Position numbers and translations under genes: made by a program
Notes under the pieces: generated by a model
Seen by the model: only the letters and a program-made list of their open reading frames with translations
The model's database searches: none
Told to the model about the DNA's origin: nothing
Part shown: positions 22,855-32,522 of the stretch, in pieces
Position numbering within the stretch: the first letter of the stretch is position 1
How the letters are laid out: every line of letters starts with the position of its first letter
Assembly: GCF_000518605.1 (NCBI RefSeq)
Contig: NZ_JADX01000014.1
Span: forward strand, 124,001-188,000
Source: Shewanella fidelis ATCC BAA-318
GTDB taxonomy: Bacteria > Pseudomonadota > Gammaproteobacteria > Enterobacterales > Shewanellaceae
Length of the DNA: 64,000 bases
Direction: 5' to 3'

Positions 22855-25823
22855 GCCACCTCTTGCGTCGTCATATTCGCAGCGCTTAGCGCTGCTCTAG
22901 CTAGCTCAGTGACTTGATTAAGACAGCTGCCACACGCCGCGCTACAACCCAGTGCCTGCTTAGCATTATTGACCAATTGGTTAACTTCTAGCAGCTCACG
23001 GTTAGCACTTTGTATTGTCTCAAGCATATTGGCTGAGATTGCAGTTTCAGTGATGCCATTACAAGCACAAATTAACCTACTACCACCTGCTTGAATAAGC
23101 CTAGATAATTTGTTTAGCCATTTATTATCAACGCATTGATTAAGCAAGGCTTGCACAGCATTAACATCAACTTTGACTTCTTTACTATCAGTGATACATA
23201 TACCAATCACTATGCCTTGCTGGATTGAGCACTGGATCGTACAACCTGAAAACTGCCATTCCAAAGTTTGCACAGCAGTGTTTGAAATACCAACTTTACT
23301 GCAAAACGCTTTATTATTAATTTCAGTACTTTGTGCTGCAAAATGATAGCAAACACCTTGATTAATTGTTTGTTTTACGCACCAGCTAAGACCTGTGAGA
23401 TCGACAGCGGACGCGCCCCAAATGGTCCCTTGAAGCACGACTGGATAGCTCTCAAGCTTTACCCGTTGGTGTTTAAAGCCGGGTTGCAATGACAAAGGGT
23501 CTATATTGCTTTGCAATAGTTGGTTTACACCGGCGCTTTTACTAAATTGAGTTGACCAATGCATAGTACAAAAACCTGCACCCGGTAAAATTGATTTATC
23601 AGCAACGGCCCTTACCAGCATGGTTTTTTTTAAGTTAATCCCAGTAAGCTTAACGAGATCGCCTGAAGCCATCTGCAATTGGGTCAAGGTTAAAGGATTA
23701 AGCAAGATCTCAGGTTGATAATCACTCGCCGATAAGCTGGGAATATGACCGGTTCGCGTCATAGTGTGCCATTGGTCTCTCGCTCTGCCTGAGTTAAGCC
23801 TGACGCTATTCTGAGGTGACTCTTGATGCTCTACTTGTGTTAAAAAAGGAGTTGCTATGAAGTTTGCCAAACCATCGTTCGTTGAAAAGCGCCCTTCTTG
23901 ATACAGCCTCTGTTGCGACAAATATTTGGTCGGATTTCGAGCTTTTTGCTCAAGGAGTCTATTTGTTTGCTGTTCAGATTTAACTTTTACTCTACTATGA
24001 TTTACCAAGCTACTCGTTAGCTCGCTATTTTTGTGTATTGGCCACTGAATAGGTTCTAGGTCATTGTAATCCTGTTCGCTTATATCACTCAGCCCAGCTA
24101 GGGTAAATCGCTTATTAGGAAAATGACGAACCACTTTATCAGTAAGCATTGCGTGCTCTGCAAAAATCTGATGACTATCGGTAAAATTAAAACCTTGTTT
24201 GAATCCAAGCGCCTTAGCAACTTCGCAAATGGCCCACCAATCTGCTTTTGACTCTCCTTGGGGAAGAACAAAACGACGTTGGCGGCTAATTGTGCGTTCA
24301 CTATTGGTCACTGTGCCCGATTTTTCAGACCAACCTTGAGCAGGTAAGAGTAGATCTGCATATTTGGCAGTATCTGTTTCAGCTGTAATATCCGACATTA
24401 CAACAAATTCACAGCGTTTAAGTCCGCGCTTAACTATGGCGGTATCGGGTAATGATACCAATGGATTAGTCCCCATGATCCATATGGCTTTGATTTCCCC
24501 CAATGCCATCTTACTGAAGATCTCTGTCGCGGTGAGCCCTTTGCTTTTCACTACAGACTCTGTTTGCCAAAACTCACTGAGCAACCCTCGTTCCTGTAAA
24601 GTAAATCCCATATGGGCTGCAAGTTGGGTCGCCATGCCACCGACTTCACGTCCGCCCATGGCATTTGGCTGACCAGTTAATGAAAAAGGTCCACAACCTG
24701 GTTGACCTATATCACCCATCGCCAAGTGACAGTTAATTATGGCATTGCAAGTGTCTGTCCCTGTGAGAGATTGATTCACCCCTTGTCCACTAGCAGTTAC
24801 AACTTTATTCGACGCCAAAGCCTGAGGAGCAGTCACAGTATAGAATTGATAGAAGCAGTTAATATCCTCAACTGTTAACCCAGTTTGCGCAGCTACTTCC
24901 TTAAGAGAGTTACATGAATTTGCTGCGTTAACTGCATCGGAAAACCCTTGAGTATGACTATGAATGTAATCAATATTTTTCCGATTTGAGTTACTAATTG
25001 CACAAAATAGTCCATTAAATAGAGCGAGATCGGACCCCGGTAACAGTTGTAGATGCAGATCTGCATAAGACGCAGTTGCTGTTTTACGCGGGTCAACAAC
25101 AACTAACTTTGCTCCCGTCTTAGCTCTGGCCGCAAGAATTCGTTTAAACAATACCGGATGTGTCCAAGCTGTATTAGCCCCAACAAGAACGATAACGTCA
25201 GCTAATTCAAAATCCTGATAACAACCTGGGACAACATCTTCTCCGAAAGCGCGAGTATGTGCTGTAACCGCAGAGGACATACACAAACGTGAATTAGTAT
25301 CGATATTTGAGCAGCCTAAAAACCCTTTAGCGAGTTTATTTGCAACGTAGTAATCCTCAGTAAGCATTTGTCCCGATAGGTAAAATGCTATTGAATTGCT
25401 TCCATGCTGCTTAATAATACTGTTAAACTTTGAGGCTATTTTATCGATAGCCTCTTGCCAGCCAACTGTTTTACTAATATTAGCTGGTACAGCATTAGTC
25501 TCAGCCGCAGTCTTATCATAGCCGTATGGACTTTGTCTTTTATTTAATCGCGGATAAAGCAGTTTATTGGGGAAATTGATCCCTTCAAGCAAGCTCATAC
25601 CTTTAGCGCATAAGTATCCTAAATTAGCGGAATGTGATGTGTCGCCATCTAGCTCGATATACTTCACATAGTCCTCGTTAGTTGATGACAAATCGGGCTT
25701 TTCAGTAAACTTATCCGATTGACTAATAGAATCTTTGTTTTCTATTTCCTCTGATCTCCTGCGATGGATCTCGATCCCGCAGCCTACACCACAGTAAGCA
25801 CAAGTAGTTCTACAGCTTGGCAT
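22851..25823 (-). CDS. nasA: Assimilatory nitrate reductase catalytic subunit
   Basis: A 990-residue molybdopterin oxidoreductase with an N-terminal [4Fe-4S] motif: Cys8, Cys11 and Cys15 in TTCAYCGVGC and Cys72 in GYLCAKG. MGD-binding signatures follow (AFYLSGQMLTEDYYVANKLAKG, TNSRLCMSSAV, GANTAWTHPVLFKRI). The C-terminus has a BFD-like [2Fe-2S] domain (ICACNGITETAI, then CSAACGSCLNQ). This is the NasA type that receives electrons through its own BFD cluster. The spacing from Cys15 to Cys72 is about 27 residues longer than usual, filled by a polar stretch. The gene leads the nasA-cobA-ybiB-ANTAR operon. Confidence 0.93.
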   Translation of the reverse strand: MPSCRTTCAYCGVGCGIEIHRRRSEEIENKDSISQSDKFTEKPDLSSTNEDYVKYIELDGDTSHSANLGYLCAKGMSLLEGINFPNKLLYPRLNKRQSPYGYDKTAAETNAVPANISKTVGWQEAIDKIASKFNSIIKQHGSNSIAFYLSGQMLTEDYYVANKLAKGFLGCSNIDTNSRLCMSSAVTAHTRAFGEDVVPGCYQDFELADVIVLVGANTAWTHPVLFKRILAARAKTGAKLVVVDPRKTATASYADLHLQLLPGSDLALFNGLFCAISNSNRKNIDYIHSHTQGFSDAVNAANSCNSLKEVAAQTGLTVEDINCFYQFYTVTAPQALASNKVVTASGQGVNQSLTGTDTCNAIINCHLAMGDIGQPGCGPFSLTGQPNAMGGREVGGMATQLAAHMGFTLQERGLLSEFWQTESVVKSKGLTATEIFSKMALGEIKAIWIMGTNPLVSLPDTAIVKRGLKRCEFVVMSDITAETDTAKYADLLLPAQGWSEKSGTVTNSERTISRQRRFVLPQGESKADWWAICEVAKALGFKQGFNFTDSHQIFAEHAMLTDKVVRHFPNKRFTLAGLSDISEQDYNDLEPIQWPIHKNSELTSSLVNHSRVKVKSEQQTNRLLEQKARNPTKYLSQQRLYQEGRFSTNDGLANFIATPFLTQVEHQESPQNSVRLNSGRARDQWHTMTRTGHIPSLSASDYQPEILLNPLTLTQLQMASGDLVKLTGINLKKTMLVRAVADKSILPGAGFCTMHWSTQFSKSAGVNQLLQSNIDPLSLQPGFKHQRVKLESYPVVLQGTIWGASAVDLTGLSWCVKQTINQGVCYHFAAQSTEINNKAFCSKVGISNTAVQTLEWQFSGCTIQCSIQQGIVIGICITDSKEVKVDVNAVQALLNQCVDNKWLNKLSRLIQAGGSRLICACNGITETAISANMLETIQSANRELLEVNQLVNNAKQALGCSAACGSCLNQVTELARAALSAANMTTQEVA

Positions 25824-25958
25824 TTACGCGTCCCTCTATGAAAGTCTTATAAGAGATAAGCAAATAACAAGCCAAAAATTAAACAACTGTTTTAATGGTG
25901 AAAAGACAATATAAAGGGTTAACGACTCATGGCAGGAATCAATAGCTGCCCAATTTAA

Positions 25959-25996
25959 GTGCATTTGTATGCACTGACGGTGCACATAAAAGCCCA
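25959..25996 (-). promoter_or_regulatory. Overlapping palindromes and weak -24/-12-like motif upstream of nasA
   Basis: Two overlapping palindromes are present: GTGCAT-TTGT-ATGCAC (25959-25974) and TGCAC-TGACG-GTGCA (25970-25984). On the minus strand, TGG-GCTTTTATG-TGCA at 25981-25996 has GG and GC dinucleotides separated by 10 bases, as in sigma-54 promoters, but the rest of the consensus is poor. The second palindrome resembles an NtrC half-site pair with 2 bp less than the normal spacing. A DNA operator or an RNA hairpin in the leader are both possible. Confidence 0.3.
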
Positions 25997-26191
25997 CGAA
26001 TCGGTATTTTTTGCAGACATTGAGGTTTAATCATAAAAAAGTGGGGGCGGCGGTGTTTTTATACAAATAACAATGTTAAATACACCACTACATAAACGAA
26101 CCAAATAAGGCAACAGGCTGCTTGATATCGAAAGATATAACAAAATAATTGGTTAATGCCGCACATACAAAAATATTAATATCGAGCGTTA

Positions 26192-26469
26192 ATACCAATT
26201 AGTATAAGAAGTTGATCTACTCAGAGCGTTTTTGGCGAACTAATTCAAGGCGAATAATTGAAAGAATGGTGCTCCCTTGTGAAGTTATTCAACGAAGAAG
26301 TAGGCAGCCAAAAACGCTCCAGAATGGCGAGTTTTAGCGGCGCTGATACAGCGACTCTTGATAATAAAGAGGAAGCTTGAACCTAGTTCAACTATGCTCT
26401 TCACTCGTTGCCTTGTCTCAGAGCCGCTAAATTCTCGCTGAGCGACCAAATCTTTAAACTAATTGGTAT
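26192..26469. mobile_element. MITE-like repeat element, 278 bp
   Basis: The element is bounded by a perfect 12-bp terminal inverted repeat, ATACCAATTAGT at the left and ACTAATTGGTAT at the right, with weaker pairing continuing inwards (TAAGAAG.. against ..AAATCTTTAAA). Inside are two further inverted repeats: GAGCGTTTTTGGC/GCCAAAAACGCTC (26224-26319) and GCGAGTTTTAGCGGC (26327-26341) against GCCGCTAAATTCTCGC (26423-26438). There is no coding capacity. Related remnants occur at 278-370 and 42513-42556. This fits a non-autonomous, transposase-mobilised element. Confidence 0.75.
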
Positions 26470-26522
26470 AACTCAAAGTTCAGTAATACTAACGATTTGA
26501 TATATTGACGAATTTCAGTCAC

Positions 26523-26547
26523 AAAAAAGCCAGCTGTTCAGCTGGCT
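26523..26547 (-). terminator. Terminator of cctA
   Basis: AGCCAGCTG pairs with CAGCTGGCT around TT; on the minus strand the stem is followed by a run of six T. It starts about 28 bp after the cctA stop codon. Confidence 0.85.
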
Positions 26548-26575
26548 CAATTTAGAGTTTTGAATAAATTCAAAA

Positions 26576-26923
26576 TTACTTAAGTATAGACTCTGCAGTA
26601 CGGCCATCATCATGACAGCTGTCACATGTTGGCTTATCACCTACGTTCATTTCATGTGGCGCATGACAGTCTGCACACATTAGCATGCCATCATGTGGTT
26701 GGTGAACCGCATCCATTTCAGCTAATGTACCGTGACAAGCTTGGCACTGTTCAAATTCGTATTCACCATCAGCAGATGGCGAACCGTCAGCGTGACACGC
26801 CTCACAGCCATCCATTTCTGCATGCATTTCAGCAAGTTCTTGACCTTCAGCGAAAACTGAAGGAGATAATGCTAGCGCAGCAAAAGCCGCACCAAAAATT
26901 ACGCTTAGTAGTTTATTGCTCAC
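26576..26923 (-). CDS. cctA: Small periplasmic tetrahaem cytochrome c (STC)
   Basis: A 115-residue protein with a signal peptide ending SPSVFA at residue 25 and four CxxCH haem-attachment motifs in the mature 90 residues: CEACH, CQACH, CADCH and CDSCH. Extra histidines in the mature part (HAEM, HQPHDG, HAPH) can act as distal ligands. Size and motif number match the Shewanella small tetrahaem cytochrome, an abundant periplasmic electron carrier between the inner-membrane quinol oxidase CymA and terminal reductases, including the metal-reducing conduit. It is a single-gene unit with its own terminator. Confidence 0.95.
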   Translation of the reverse strand: MSNKLLSVIFGAAFAALALSPSVFAEGQELAEMHAEMDGCEACHADGSPSADGEYEFEQCQACHGTLAEMDAVHQPHDGMLMCADCHAPHEMNVGDKPTCDSCHDDGRTAESILK

Positions 26924-27099
26924 AATTGTATCCTCATTTAATAATCACATAGTGAAAACTTATATGTCAGGGTGTTTTCATCTTGCGACTGTATTTTTTT
27001 AGCACGACTTAGATTAATTTAGCTAAGCATTATCTAATCCGCAACTAATTTAGCTGCAAGATCATATCATTGTGAATTTTGCTAAAACGTGCGCTCAAT

Positions 27100-27120
27100 C
27101 AAATTCCCCCTTGGAATTTG
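27100..27120. promoter_or_regulatory. Palindrome upstream of cctA
   Basis: CAAATTCC and GGAATTTG form a perfect 8-bp inverted repeat around a 5-base centre. It lies about 180 bp upstream of the cctA start and 40-60 bp from the htpX terminator. It has no T-tract, so it may be an operator or chance; the regulator is unknown. Confidence 0.25.
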
Positions 27121-27156
27121 CGCATTTTCACTAATTATCTAATTGAATTTGAGCAA

Positions 27157-27194
27157 TAAAAAAGCGGTTTAAGCTTTATCAGCTTAAACCGCTT
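27157..27194 (-). terminator. Terminator of htpX
   Basis: AAGCGGTTTAAGCT pairs perfectly over 14 bp with AGCTTAAACCGCTT around a 5-base loop, followed by a T-tract on the minus strand, about 20 bp after the htpX stop. Confidence 0.9.
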
Positions 27195-27212
27195 AATTTA
27201 AAAAATACTAAA

Positions 27213-28076
27213 TTAGCGAGCGCGTAACGCTGCAATTCGCTTTTCTAATGGCGGGTGGCTCATCATTAATTCAGCCATAGATTTCTTACCAGTGATGCCT
27301 AGTGCAGACATAGATGCTGGCATAGCGCCAGCCTCTGGGCCACTGCGTAATCTTTCTAATGCTGCAATCATCTTCTCTTTGCCAGCTAAGCGCGCCGCAC
27401 CTTCGTCAGCACGGAACTCTCGAATACGTGAGAAGTAAGCAACAATAATTGACGCCAAAATACCAAATAACATATCTAGCACAAACACTACTGCCATATA
27501 AGCAAACATGCCTAGGCCTTCACCCTCTTCGTCATTGCTGGCAACAAAGTTATTAATAATACCGGCAACCACACGGGCAGCGAAGATAACGAATGTGTTT
27601 ACCACACCTTGGATCAAGGTTAGGGTTACCATATCACCGTTAGCAACGTGACTAACTTCGTGAGCAAGTACTGCTTCAATTTCATCTTGGCTCATGCCGT
27701 ATAGCAAACCGCTACTTACAGCTACCAAAGAGTTGTCTTTACTTGGTCCTGTTGCAAAAGCATTAAGCTCTGGAGATTGATAAATTGCGACCTCAGGCAT
27801 TTTGATCCCAGCTTGCTCTGCTTGACGAGCAACAGTCTCAACTAACCAACGTTCAGTATTATCACGTGGAGTCGTGATAACTTCACATCCCATGGTCTTT
27901 TTAGCCATCCACTTTGAAATAGCTAAACTAATAAATGCACCACCGAAACCAAAGATGGCTGCGAATACAAGCAGTCCGCCCATTGTTGAGGTGTTAACAC
28001 CAAGAATAGACATCACAATTGATGCCACTAATAAGATCGCCATGTTAGTAGCAATCAATAAAAATATACGCTTCAT
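27213..28076 (-). CDS. htpX: HtpX, membrane zinc metalloprotease
   Basis: A 287-residue M48 protease. The zinc motif HEVSH is in [15 protein letters not shown] near residue 140, the third ligand is in the [10 protein letters not shown] region near 222, and there are four hydrophobic segments (two N-terminal, two between residues 155 and 215). HtpX degrades damaged inner-membrane proteins, in E. coli together with FtsH and under Cpx control. Length and order match the family. CAGGAG precedes the ATG. The gene appears to be a single unit between cctA and the biotin operon. Confidence 0.95.
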   Translation of the reverse strand: MKRIFLLIATNMAILLVASIVMSILGVNTSTMGGLLVFAAIFGFGGAFISLAISKWMAKKTMGCEVITTPRDNTERWLVETVARQAEQAGIKMPEVAIYQSPELNAFATGPSKDNSLVAVSSGLLYGMSQDEIEAVLAHEVSHVANGDMVTLTLIQGVVNTFVIFAARVVAGIINNFVASNDEEGEGLGMFAYMAVVFVLDMLFGILASIIVAYFSRIREFRADEGAARLAGKEKMIAALERLRSGPEAGAMPASMSALGITGKKSMAELMMSHPPLEKRIAALRAR

Positions 28077-28448
28077 TTAAGCTCCTGTTGGATACAAAGT
28101 ACCTGATATGTACTCTCTTAAAGACATAATATGTCTGCAATACAAGAATTCAAGGGCAGAGAGTAAAAATTATCTCTGGTCGCTTCAATAGTAGACGACT
28201 TCTCACCACTTTATATCAGATGGGCAAATTCTAGGGGGAGTTCATTAATCTAAGATTAAAATAATCCGCTTTAAGCTTTTATTCTATGTGTCGTCGATTA
28301 ATCTTTTTTAACAATGGGATATGTTAAACACGCAAACATGATCACTGCAGCCAATTCGAGTAGATAACCGTTCTCTTGATAACTGTGTTAGCCGTTATCA
28401 AGAGAAACTTTTCACGCTGGCAACTAGTAAACTTAGCAACAACAGTCG
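28077..28448. other. Intergenic region between htpX and bioD
   Basis: This 372-bp stretch has no credible gene. It carries the htpX promoter side and, at 28371-28406, a perfect 13-bp inverted repeat downstream of bioD, listed separately. The rest shows nothing I can name. Confidence 0.5.
28371..28406 (-). terminator. Hairpin downstream of bioD, probable terminator
   Basis: TTCTCTTGATAAC and GTTATCAAGAGAA pair perfectly over 13 bp around a 10-base loop, about 43 bp after the bioD stop. There is no clear T-tract on the minus strand, so it may act as an RNA 3'-end stabiliser. Confidence 0.5.
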
Positions 28449-29114
28449 TTAAGACAACTGAGTAAGATCTAGATATTCAGCAACCGCCGAAGCAGAGGGT
28501 TCTGCTAAATACGGAACATAACCTATAAAAGGTGCTTTTAACGTGTCTTTTAGGAACGCCAAGTTTTCTTGTTGATTAGCCATGTCAGGATCCACTTGAT
28601 TAGCGATCCAACCTGCAATATTTAAACCATCAGCTCTAATGGCTTCAGCGGTAAGTAATGCATGATTTAGGCAGCCCAATTTCATGCCAACAACCAAGAT
28701 CACTGGTAACTGCATTGATTGCACCACCTCAGATAAAAAGTGACCTTGGCTAAGTGGTAGACGCCATCCACCAGCACCTTCAATTACACAAAAGTCTGCA
28801 CCTACATACTCAGCCATTTTTAATTGTGCAGCTATGCGATTTGGCAACAAATCAACCCCCTTGTCTGCCGCCGCAATATGCGGAGCGATAGCAGGTTCAA
28901 AAGCATAGGGATTAATATCTTCATAAGGCAGCTTAATTGTTGAAGCCTCTATTAGTGTTAGGGCATCGCTATTGCGCAAACCATTCTCAGTTACAGCGCA
29001 ACCTGAGGCTATAGGTTTAAAGCCTAAGGTCTCCCCTTTCGCTGCTGTTAATAAAGCAGATGAAATCAGCGTTTTACCGCAGTCTGTATCGGTACCGGTT
29101 ACAAAAAAAGTCAT
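28449..29114 (-). CDS. bioD: BioD, dethiobiotin synthetase
   Basis: The start is set at the ATG at 29114, preceded by GGAG and a 5-base spacer; the frame open to 29132 would need a TTG. The 221-residue protein begins FFVTGTDTDCGKTLISSALL, the characteristic P-loop of dethiobiotin synthetase, and later has VIEGAGGWRLPLS (E-G-A-G-G motif). It closes the ureido ring of dethiobiotin from DAPA, CO2 and ATP. It is the last gene of the bioBFCD operon. Confidence 0.95.
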   Translation of the reverse strand: MTFFVTGTDTDCGKTLISSALLTAAKGETLGFKPIASGCAVTENGLRNSDALTLIEASTIKLPYEDINPYAFEPAIAPHIAAADKGVDLLPNRIAAQLKMAEYVGADFCVIEGAGGWRLPLSQGHFLSEVVQSMQLPVILVVGMKLGCLNHALLTAEAIRADGLNIAGWIANQVDPDMANQQENLAFLKDTLKAPFIGYVPYLAEPSASAVAEYLDLTQLS

Positions 29115-29137
29115 GTTATCTCCAAGACGCAAAACGA

Positions 29138-29908
29138 CTAGCGCTTTTTACGCGCCTTAATAAAGCTAATGTTATATGTTAGGGGAAGGCCCTCTGGGGC
29201 TCGGTTTAACTCTGCCTTAGCTTGCAACGCTTGCCAATCTTTGCGTCCTCTCAATGTGACTTGAGGCAAATTAGTTGAACTCGTTCGAATCACGATGCCA
29301 GCACCAACGCCTTTAATTGACTGTAACATAGCTTTTAGATCATCAAAGTGAACCGTTATCGCTTGGGTATCGCACAATTCAATATCCCAATGCTCATCAT
29401 CGAAACAAGCTTGTATTTTAGATGGCGCAATAAACTGATTGATTTTAAAGCCAAGCTCCCTCAGTTGAAACAAACTGTCCTGAGACACTATGCTTACATT
29501 TAGTTCGCCTGTAACCTTTAACACCCTATTAGCCTCAGCGATTGCAAGCCCTAAGTTGTCACACCATTGTAAAGCCACATTAGAGTAGATCCCATCTACA
29601 CTTGCAGCAGCTAAAGGCAGGTTTTGAGCGTCACCGCAAACTGCAAGGTAACTGGGAAAGTTAGTGGAGAGTTGACGCAACATGCCTGGTGCGATGTCCA
29701 AACTTGTCACTTGCTTTAAGCCTTCAATATGGCCAAAGCAAGTACCTGGCCCCGCTCCAATGTCTAGCAAATGTTCACAAGCAGACATTTGCGCAAGTAA
29801 ACGTTTAGCCGACTCCTGCTGCAACACATCGTAACTATGGTAATTATTAGCAGCGGCAGAAAAATTCGTTGCCACCAGCTGCTTTAGTCCATTTGATCCT
29901 TTTTTCAC
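29138..29908 (-). CDS. bioC: BioC, malonyl-ACP O-methyltransferase
   Basis: A 256-residue SAM-dependent methyltransferase with motif I LLDIGAGPGTCFGHI near residue 47, followed by TSLDIAPGML and a YSNVALQWCDN segment typical of BioC. BioC methylates malonyl-ACP to disguise it for fatty-acid elongation to pimeloyl-ACP methyl ester. The start appears to be GTG. The gene lies between bioF and bioD. No bioH, the matching esterase, is in the window. Confidence 0.92.
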   Translation of the reverse strand: MKKGSNGLKQLVATNFSAAANNYHSYDVLQQESAKRLLAQMSACEHLLDIGAGPGTCFGHIEGLKQVTSLDIAPGMLRQLSTNFPSYLAVCGDAQNLPLAAASVDGIYSNVALQWCDNLGLAIAEANRVLKVTGELNVSIVSQDSLFQLRELGFKINQFIAPSKIQACFDDEHWDIELCDTQAITVHFDDLKAMLQSIKGVGAGIVIRTSSTNLPQVTLRGRKDWQALQAKAELNRAPEGLPLTYNISFIKARKKR

Positions 29909-29945
29909 TGCTTTGGATCCTGCTCTGCTAAGGTCTTATCATTAA

Positions 29946-31139
29946 TTAATCGTTATTTAGAATATCTGCGAGTACGTTCACTAACGCTGAAATATCTTGC
30001 TGACAATGATTAGCATTAAGTGTCAATCTTAGTCTTGCACCACCTTGCGGTACGGTAGGTGGCCTAATAGCCCCCAACCAGAAACCATGTTCTTTTAATC
30101 GCTTTGCAACAGCCATTGTTTTTGCACTGTCACCTAAAATAATAGGCTGAATCGCCGTTGTTGAACCGGTTAACTCAATATTGTTTTCTTGGCACTGCTT
30201 ACGAAAATAATCAATATTTTCATCAAGTTTAGCCCTCAATTCAGGCTGCTTTTCAATTACTGTTAAAGCAGTGTAAGCTGCAGCAGCACTTGCTGGTGAC
30301 AGTGCTGTCGAGTAGATATAATGCCGAGCGTTAGCGACTAAAAAATCAATCAAGGCTTGGCTACCAAGAATTGCAGCGCCTTGACCACCAAGCGCTTTAC
30401 CGAAAGTAACTAATTGGGCATCGATTTTGATATCTGCATTTAGCCGTGTTGCACCAAAGCCATCTTCACCAATAACACCAAAGCCATGGGCATCATCAAC
30501 AATTAACCATGCACCATGTTGTTGGCAAAGGGCTGATAGTTCAACGAGTGGCGCAATATCACCATCCATACTGAATACACTTTCAGTGATTAATGCCGTT
30601 GGTCTAAATCGCTCAAAGTAAGATTTAGCGCTCTCGACATCGTTGTGACTAAAACGTTTAAGTTTGGCGCCACTATCTTGAACACCATCAATCACTGAGG
30701 CATGAATGAGTTTATCAGCGACAACCAGATCATTAGCTTCAAATAAGGTTTTCATTAATGCGTTATTGGCACTAAAACCCGAACAAAACAACAGCGCAGC
30801 CTCATGACCAGTGACATCACACAATGCTTGTTCAAGTTTTGCATGAGCCTGCGTATAGCCAACAACCAGTGACGATGCTGTACTGCCCACCCCATAATCT
30901 TTGGCCCCTTGATACAGGGCCTCAGTTAATTCATTTGAAGTCGCTAACCCCAAATAATCATTACTACTAAAATTAACATAAGGTAAGGCATCAACTTCAA
31001 AGTAATTGCTTTGATTTGGATCTAACACTAACTTGATACGTTGCCTTAATAAACCTTGTTGTTTCAAGGCAAGGTTGCGGTCGACAATGCGCGTGGCAAG
31101 CGTTTCGGTTGCTTGGAACTGGTTGGAACTCTCTGACAT
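29946..31139 (-). CDS. bioF: BioF, 8-amino-7-oxononanoate synthase
   Basis: A 397-residue PLP enzyme of the alpha-oxoamine synthase family. YVNFSSNDYLGLA near residue 48, FCSGFSANNAL, the motif DDAHGFGVIG near 215 and the PLP-lysine region TFGKALGGQGAAI near 248 are all present. It condenses pimeloyl-thioester with alanine to form the first biotin ring precursor. It sits between bioB (112 bp) and bioC (37 bp). Confidence 0.95.
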   Translation of the reverse strand: MSESSNQFQATETLATRIVDRNLALKQQGLLRQRIKLVLDPNQSNYFEVDALPYVNFSSNDYLGLATSNELTEALYQGAKDYGVGSTASSLVVGYTQAHAKLEQALCDVTGHEAALLFCSGFSANNALMKTLFEANDLVVADKLIHASVIDGVQDSGAKLKRFSHNDVESAKSYFERFRPTALITESVFSMDGDIAPLVELSALCQQHGAWLIVDDAHGFGVIGEDGFGATRLNADIKIDAQLVTFGKALGGQGAAILGSQALIDFLVANARHYIYSTALSPASAAAAYTALTVIEKQPELRAKLDENIDYFRKQCQENNIELTGSTTAIQPIILGDSAKTMAVAKRLKEHGFWLGAIRPPTVPQGGARLRLTLNANHCQQDISALVNVLADILNND

Positions 31140-31251
31140 TGATTATGCTCAGTTTAACAGCGAAAGGTGCTTACGCCTTAACAATGCGTAAAACGTAAGC
31201 GTATGTATTATTGGGTTAATGCTATTTAAAAGCGCGATATTATTAGTTCGT

Positions 31252-32304
31252 TTATAACGCTGCCGCATCGTAAAAAGCTGATTGCTTTTTATCTTGCTGA
31301 GCCGCCGCTTTGGCAAGCATTGCTTGATCTTGCTCTTTAGTCGCTGCAATACCTTGCTCAGGGTGCAAGCCTAACTTTCTAAATAAGGCCATATCATCAT
31401 TTTCTTCAGGGTTCGGCGTGGTCAGTAACTTACAGCCATAGAAGATAGAGTTGGCGCCGGCAAAAAAGCACATAGCTTGCAACTCTTCGGTCATGTTTTC
31501 ACGACCCGCCGATAAACGCACTCGTGATTTAGGCATAGTGATCCGTGCAACCGCAATAGTACGTACAAATTCCAGCGGATCTAAATCATCTAACTTTTCA
31601 AACGGTGTGCCTTCAACTTTAACTAACATGTTGATAGGTACTGAATCTGGGTGTTTGTCGAGATTGGCCAATTGCTGAATTAAGCCGGCACGATCGGTCG
31701 CCTTCTCGCCCATTCCCACGATACCACCTGAACATACTTTCATGCCTGATGCTCGCACATTGCTTAAGGTGTCTAAACGATTTTGATAGGTACGCGTTGT
31801 GATCACATCACCATAGTATTCAGGAGAGGTATCTAAGTTATGGTTATAGTAGTCTAAACCCGCCTCTGCCAGCGTGTTAGCCTGCTCTGCTGACAACATG
31901 CCTAACGTCATACAAGTTTCCATACCAAGCGCTTTGACTTCTTCAACCATGGTCTTTAAATATGGCATATCACGCTCTTTGGGGTTACGCCAAGCTGCGC
32001 CCATACAAAATCGAGAAGCACCTGCCGCTTTAGCACTGCGCGCTTCTGTTAAAACGGTTTCCATCGCTAATAATCGTTCTTTCTCAAGACCAGTATCATA
32101 GCGCGCACTTTGAGGGCAATATTTGCAGTCTTCAGGACATGCACCGGTTTTAATCGACAATAGGCGACTTATTTGCACCTCATTTGGATCAAATTCTTGG
32201 CGGTGAATAGTGTGGGCTTGGAATAAAAGATCATTCATTGGCAAAGCAAAAAGCGCTTCAATCTCTTCACGTTTCCAATCATTTCTAAGTTGTACTTCTG
32301 ACAT
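31252..32304 (-). CDS. bioB: BioB, biotin synthase
   Basis: A 350-residue radical-SAM enzyme with the cluster motif [17 protein letters not shown] near residue 54 (CxxxCxxC), the [14 protein letters not shown] region near 154, GGIVGMGE, and [23 protein letters not shown] near 282. It inserts sulfur into dethiobiotin. First gene of bioBFCD, divergent from bioA. Confidence 0.97.
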   Translation of the reverse strand: MSEVQLRNDWKREEIEALFALPMNDLLFQAHTIHRQEFDPNEVQISRLLSIKTGACPEDCKYCPQSARYDTGLEKERLLAMETVLTEARSAKAAGASRFCMGAAWRNPKERDMPYLKTMVEEVKALGMETCMTLGMLSAEQANTLAEAGLDYYNHNLDTSPEYYGDVITTRTYQNRLDTLSNVRASGMKVCSGGIVGMGEKATDRAGLIQQLANLDKHPDSVPINMLVKVEGTPFEKLDDLDPLEFVRTIAVARITMPKSRVRLSAGRENMTEELQAMCFFAGANSIFYGCKLLTTPNPEENDDMALFRKLGLHPEQGIAATKEQDQAMLAKAAAQQDKKQSAFYDAAAL

Positions 32305-32522
32305 TTTGTTCCCTTATGCTCCACTGTTTATTCAAATCACTCGAGACGATGTTGTTAAAGGTAAACATTACCATTTAAACTTGCTGTATGTTTATTATTA
32401 AAAAACAAACAACTACAGATAAAAAGCGAGTTGAAATCTTCAATATTTTTCTTGCTTAGCATACCTGCAACCCTTAACCTGTCAATGTCATCCTATTTAA
32501 AAGGTTTACTAGTGGTTAATAT
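32305..32522. promoter_or_regulatory. Divergent bioB/bioA promoter region
   Basis: In enterobacteria this gap holds the BirA operator with two inverted TTGTAAACC-type halves. Here one half-like GGTTTAC lies near 32503 and other AACC/GTAAAC fragments are present, but I cannot assemble a full palindrome with the normal 15-16 bp spacing. Control by BirA is expected but not shown. Confidence 0.4.

Larger units (their letters stand above)
25824..26575. other. Intergenic region: nasA promoter side, MITE-like repeat, cctA terminator
   Basis: This 752-bp gap has no credible gene. Its left part must hold the nasA promoter and contains the palindromes at 25959-25984. The middle (26192-26469) is a MITE-like repeat and the right edge carries the cctA terminator. 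Between 26000 and 26190 I see only AT-rich sequence. Confidence 0.6.

Noticed and set aside
26626..26952. A 108-codon frame on the plus strand opposite cctA
   Set aside because: It is a shadow of the tetrahaem cytochrome: the Cys/His-rich codons of cctA give a His-rich antisense reading. No ribosome binding site and no plausible product.
32305..32522. BirA operator between bioB and bioA
   Set aside because: Only isolated half-site-like pieces were found and not a palindrome with the known spacing, so no operator was called.
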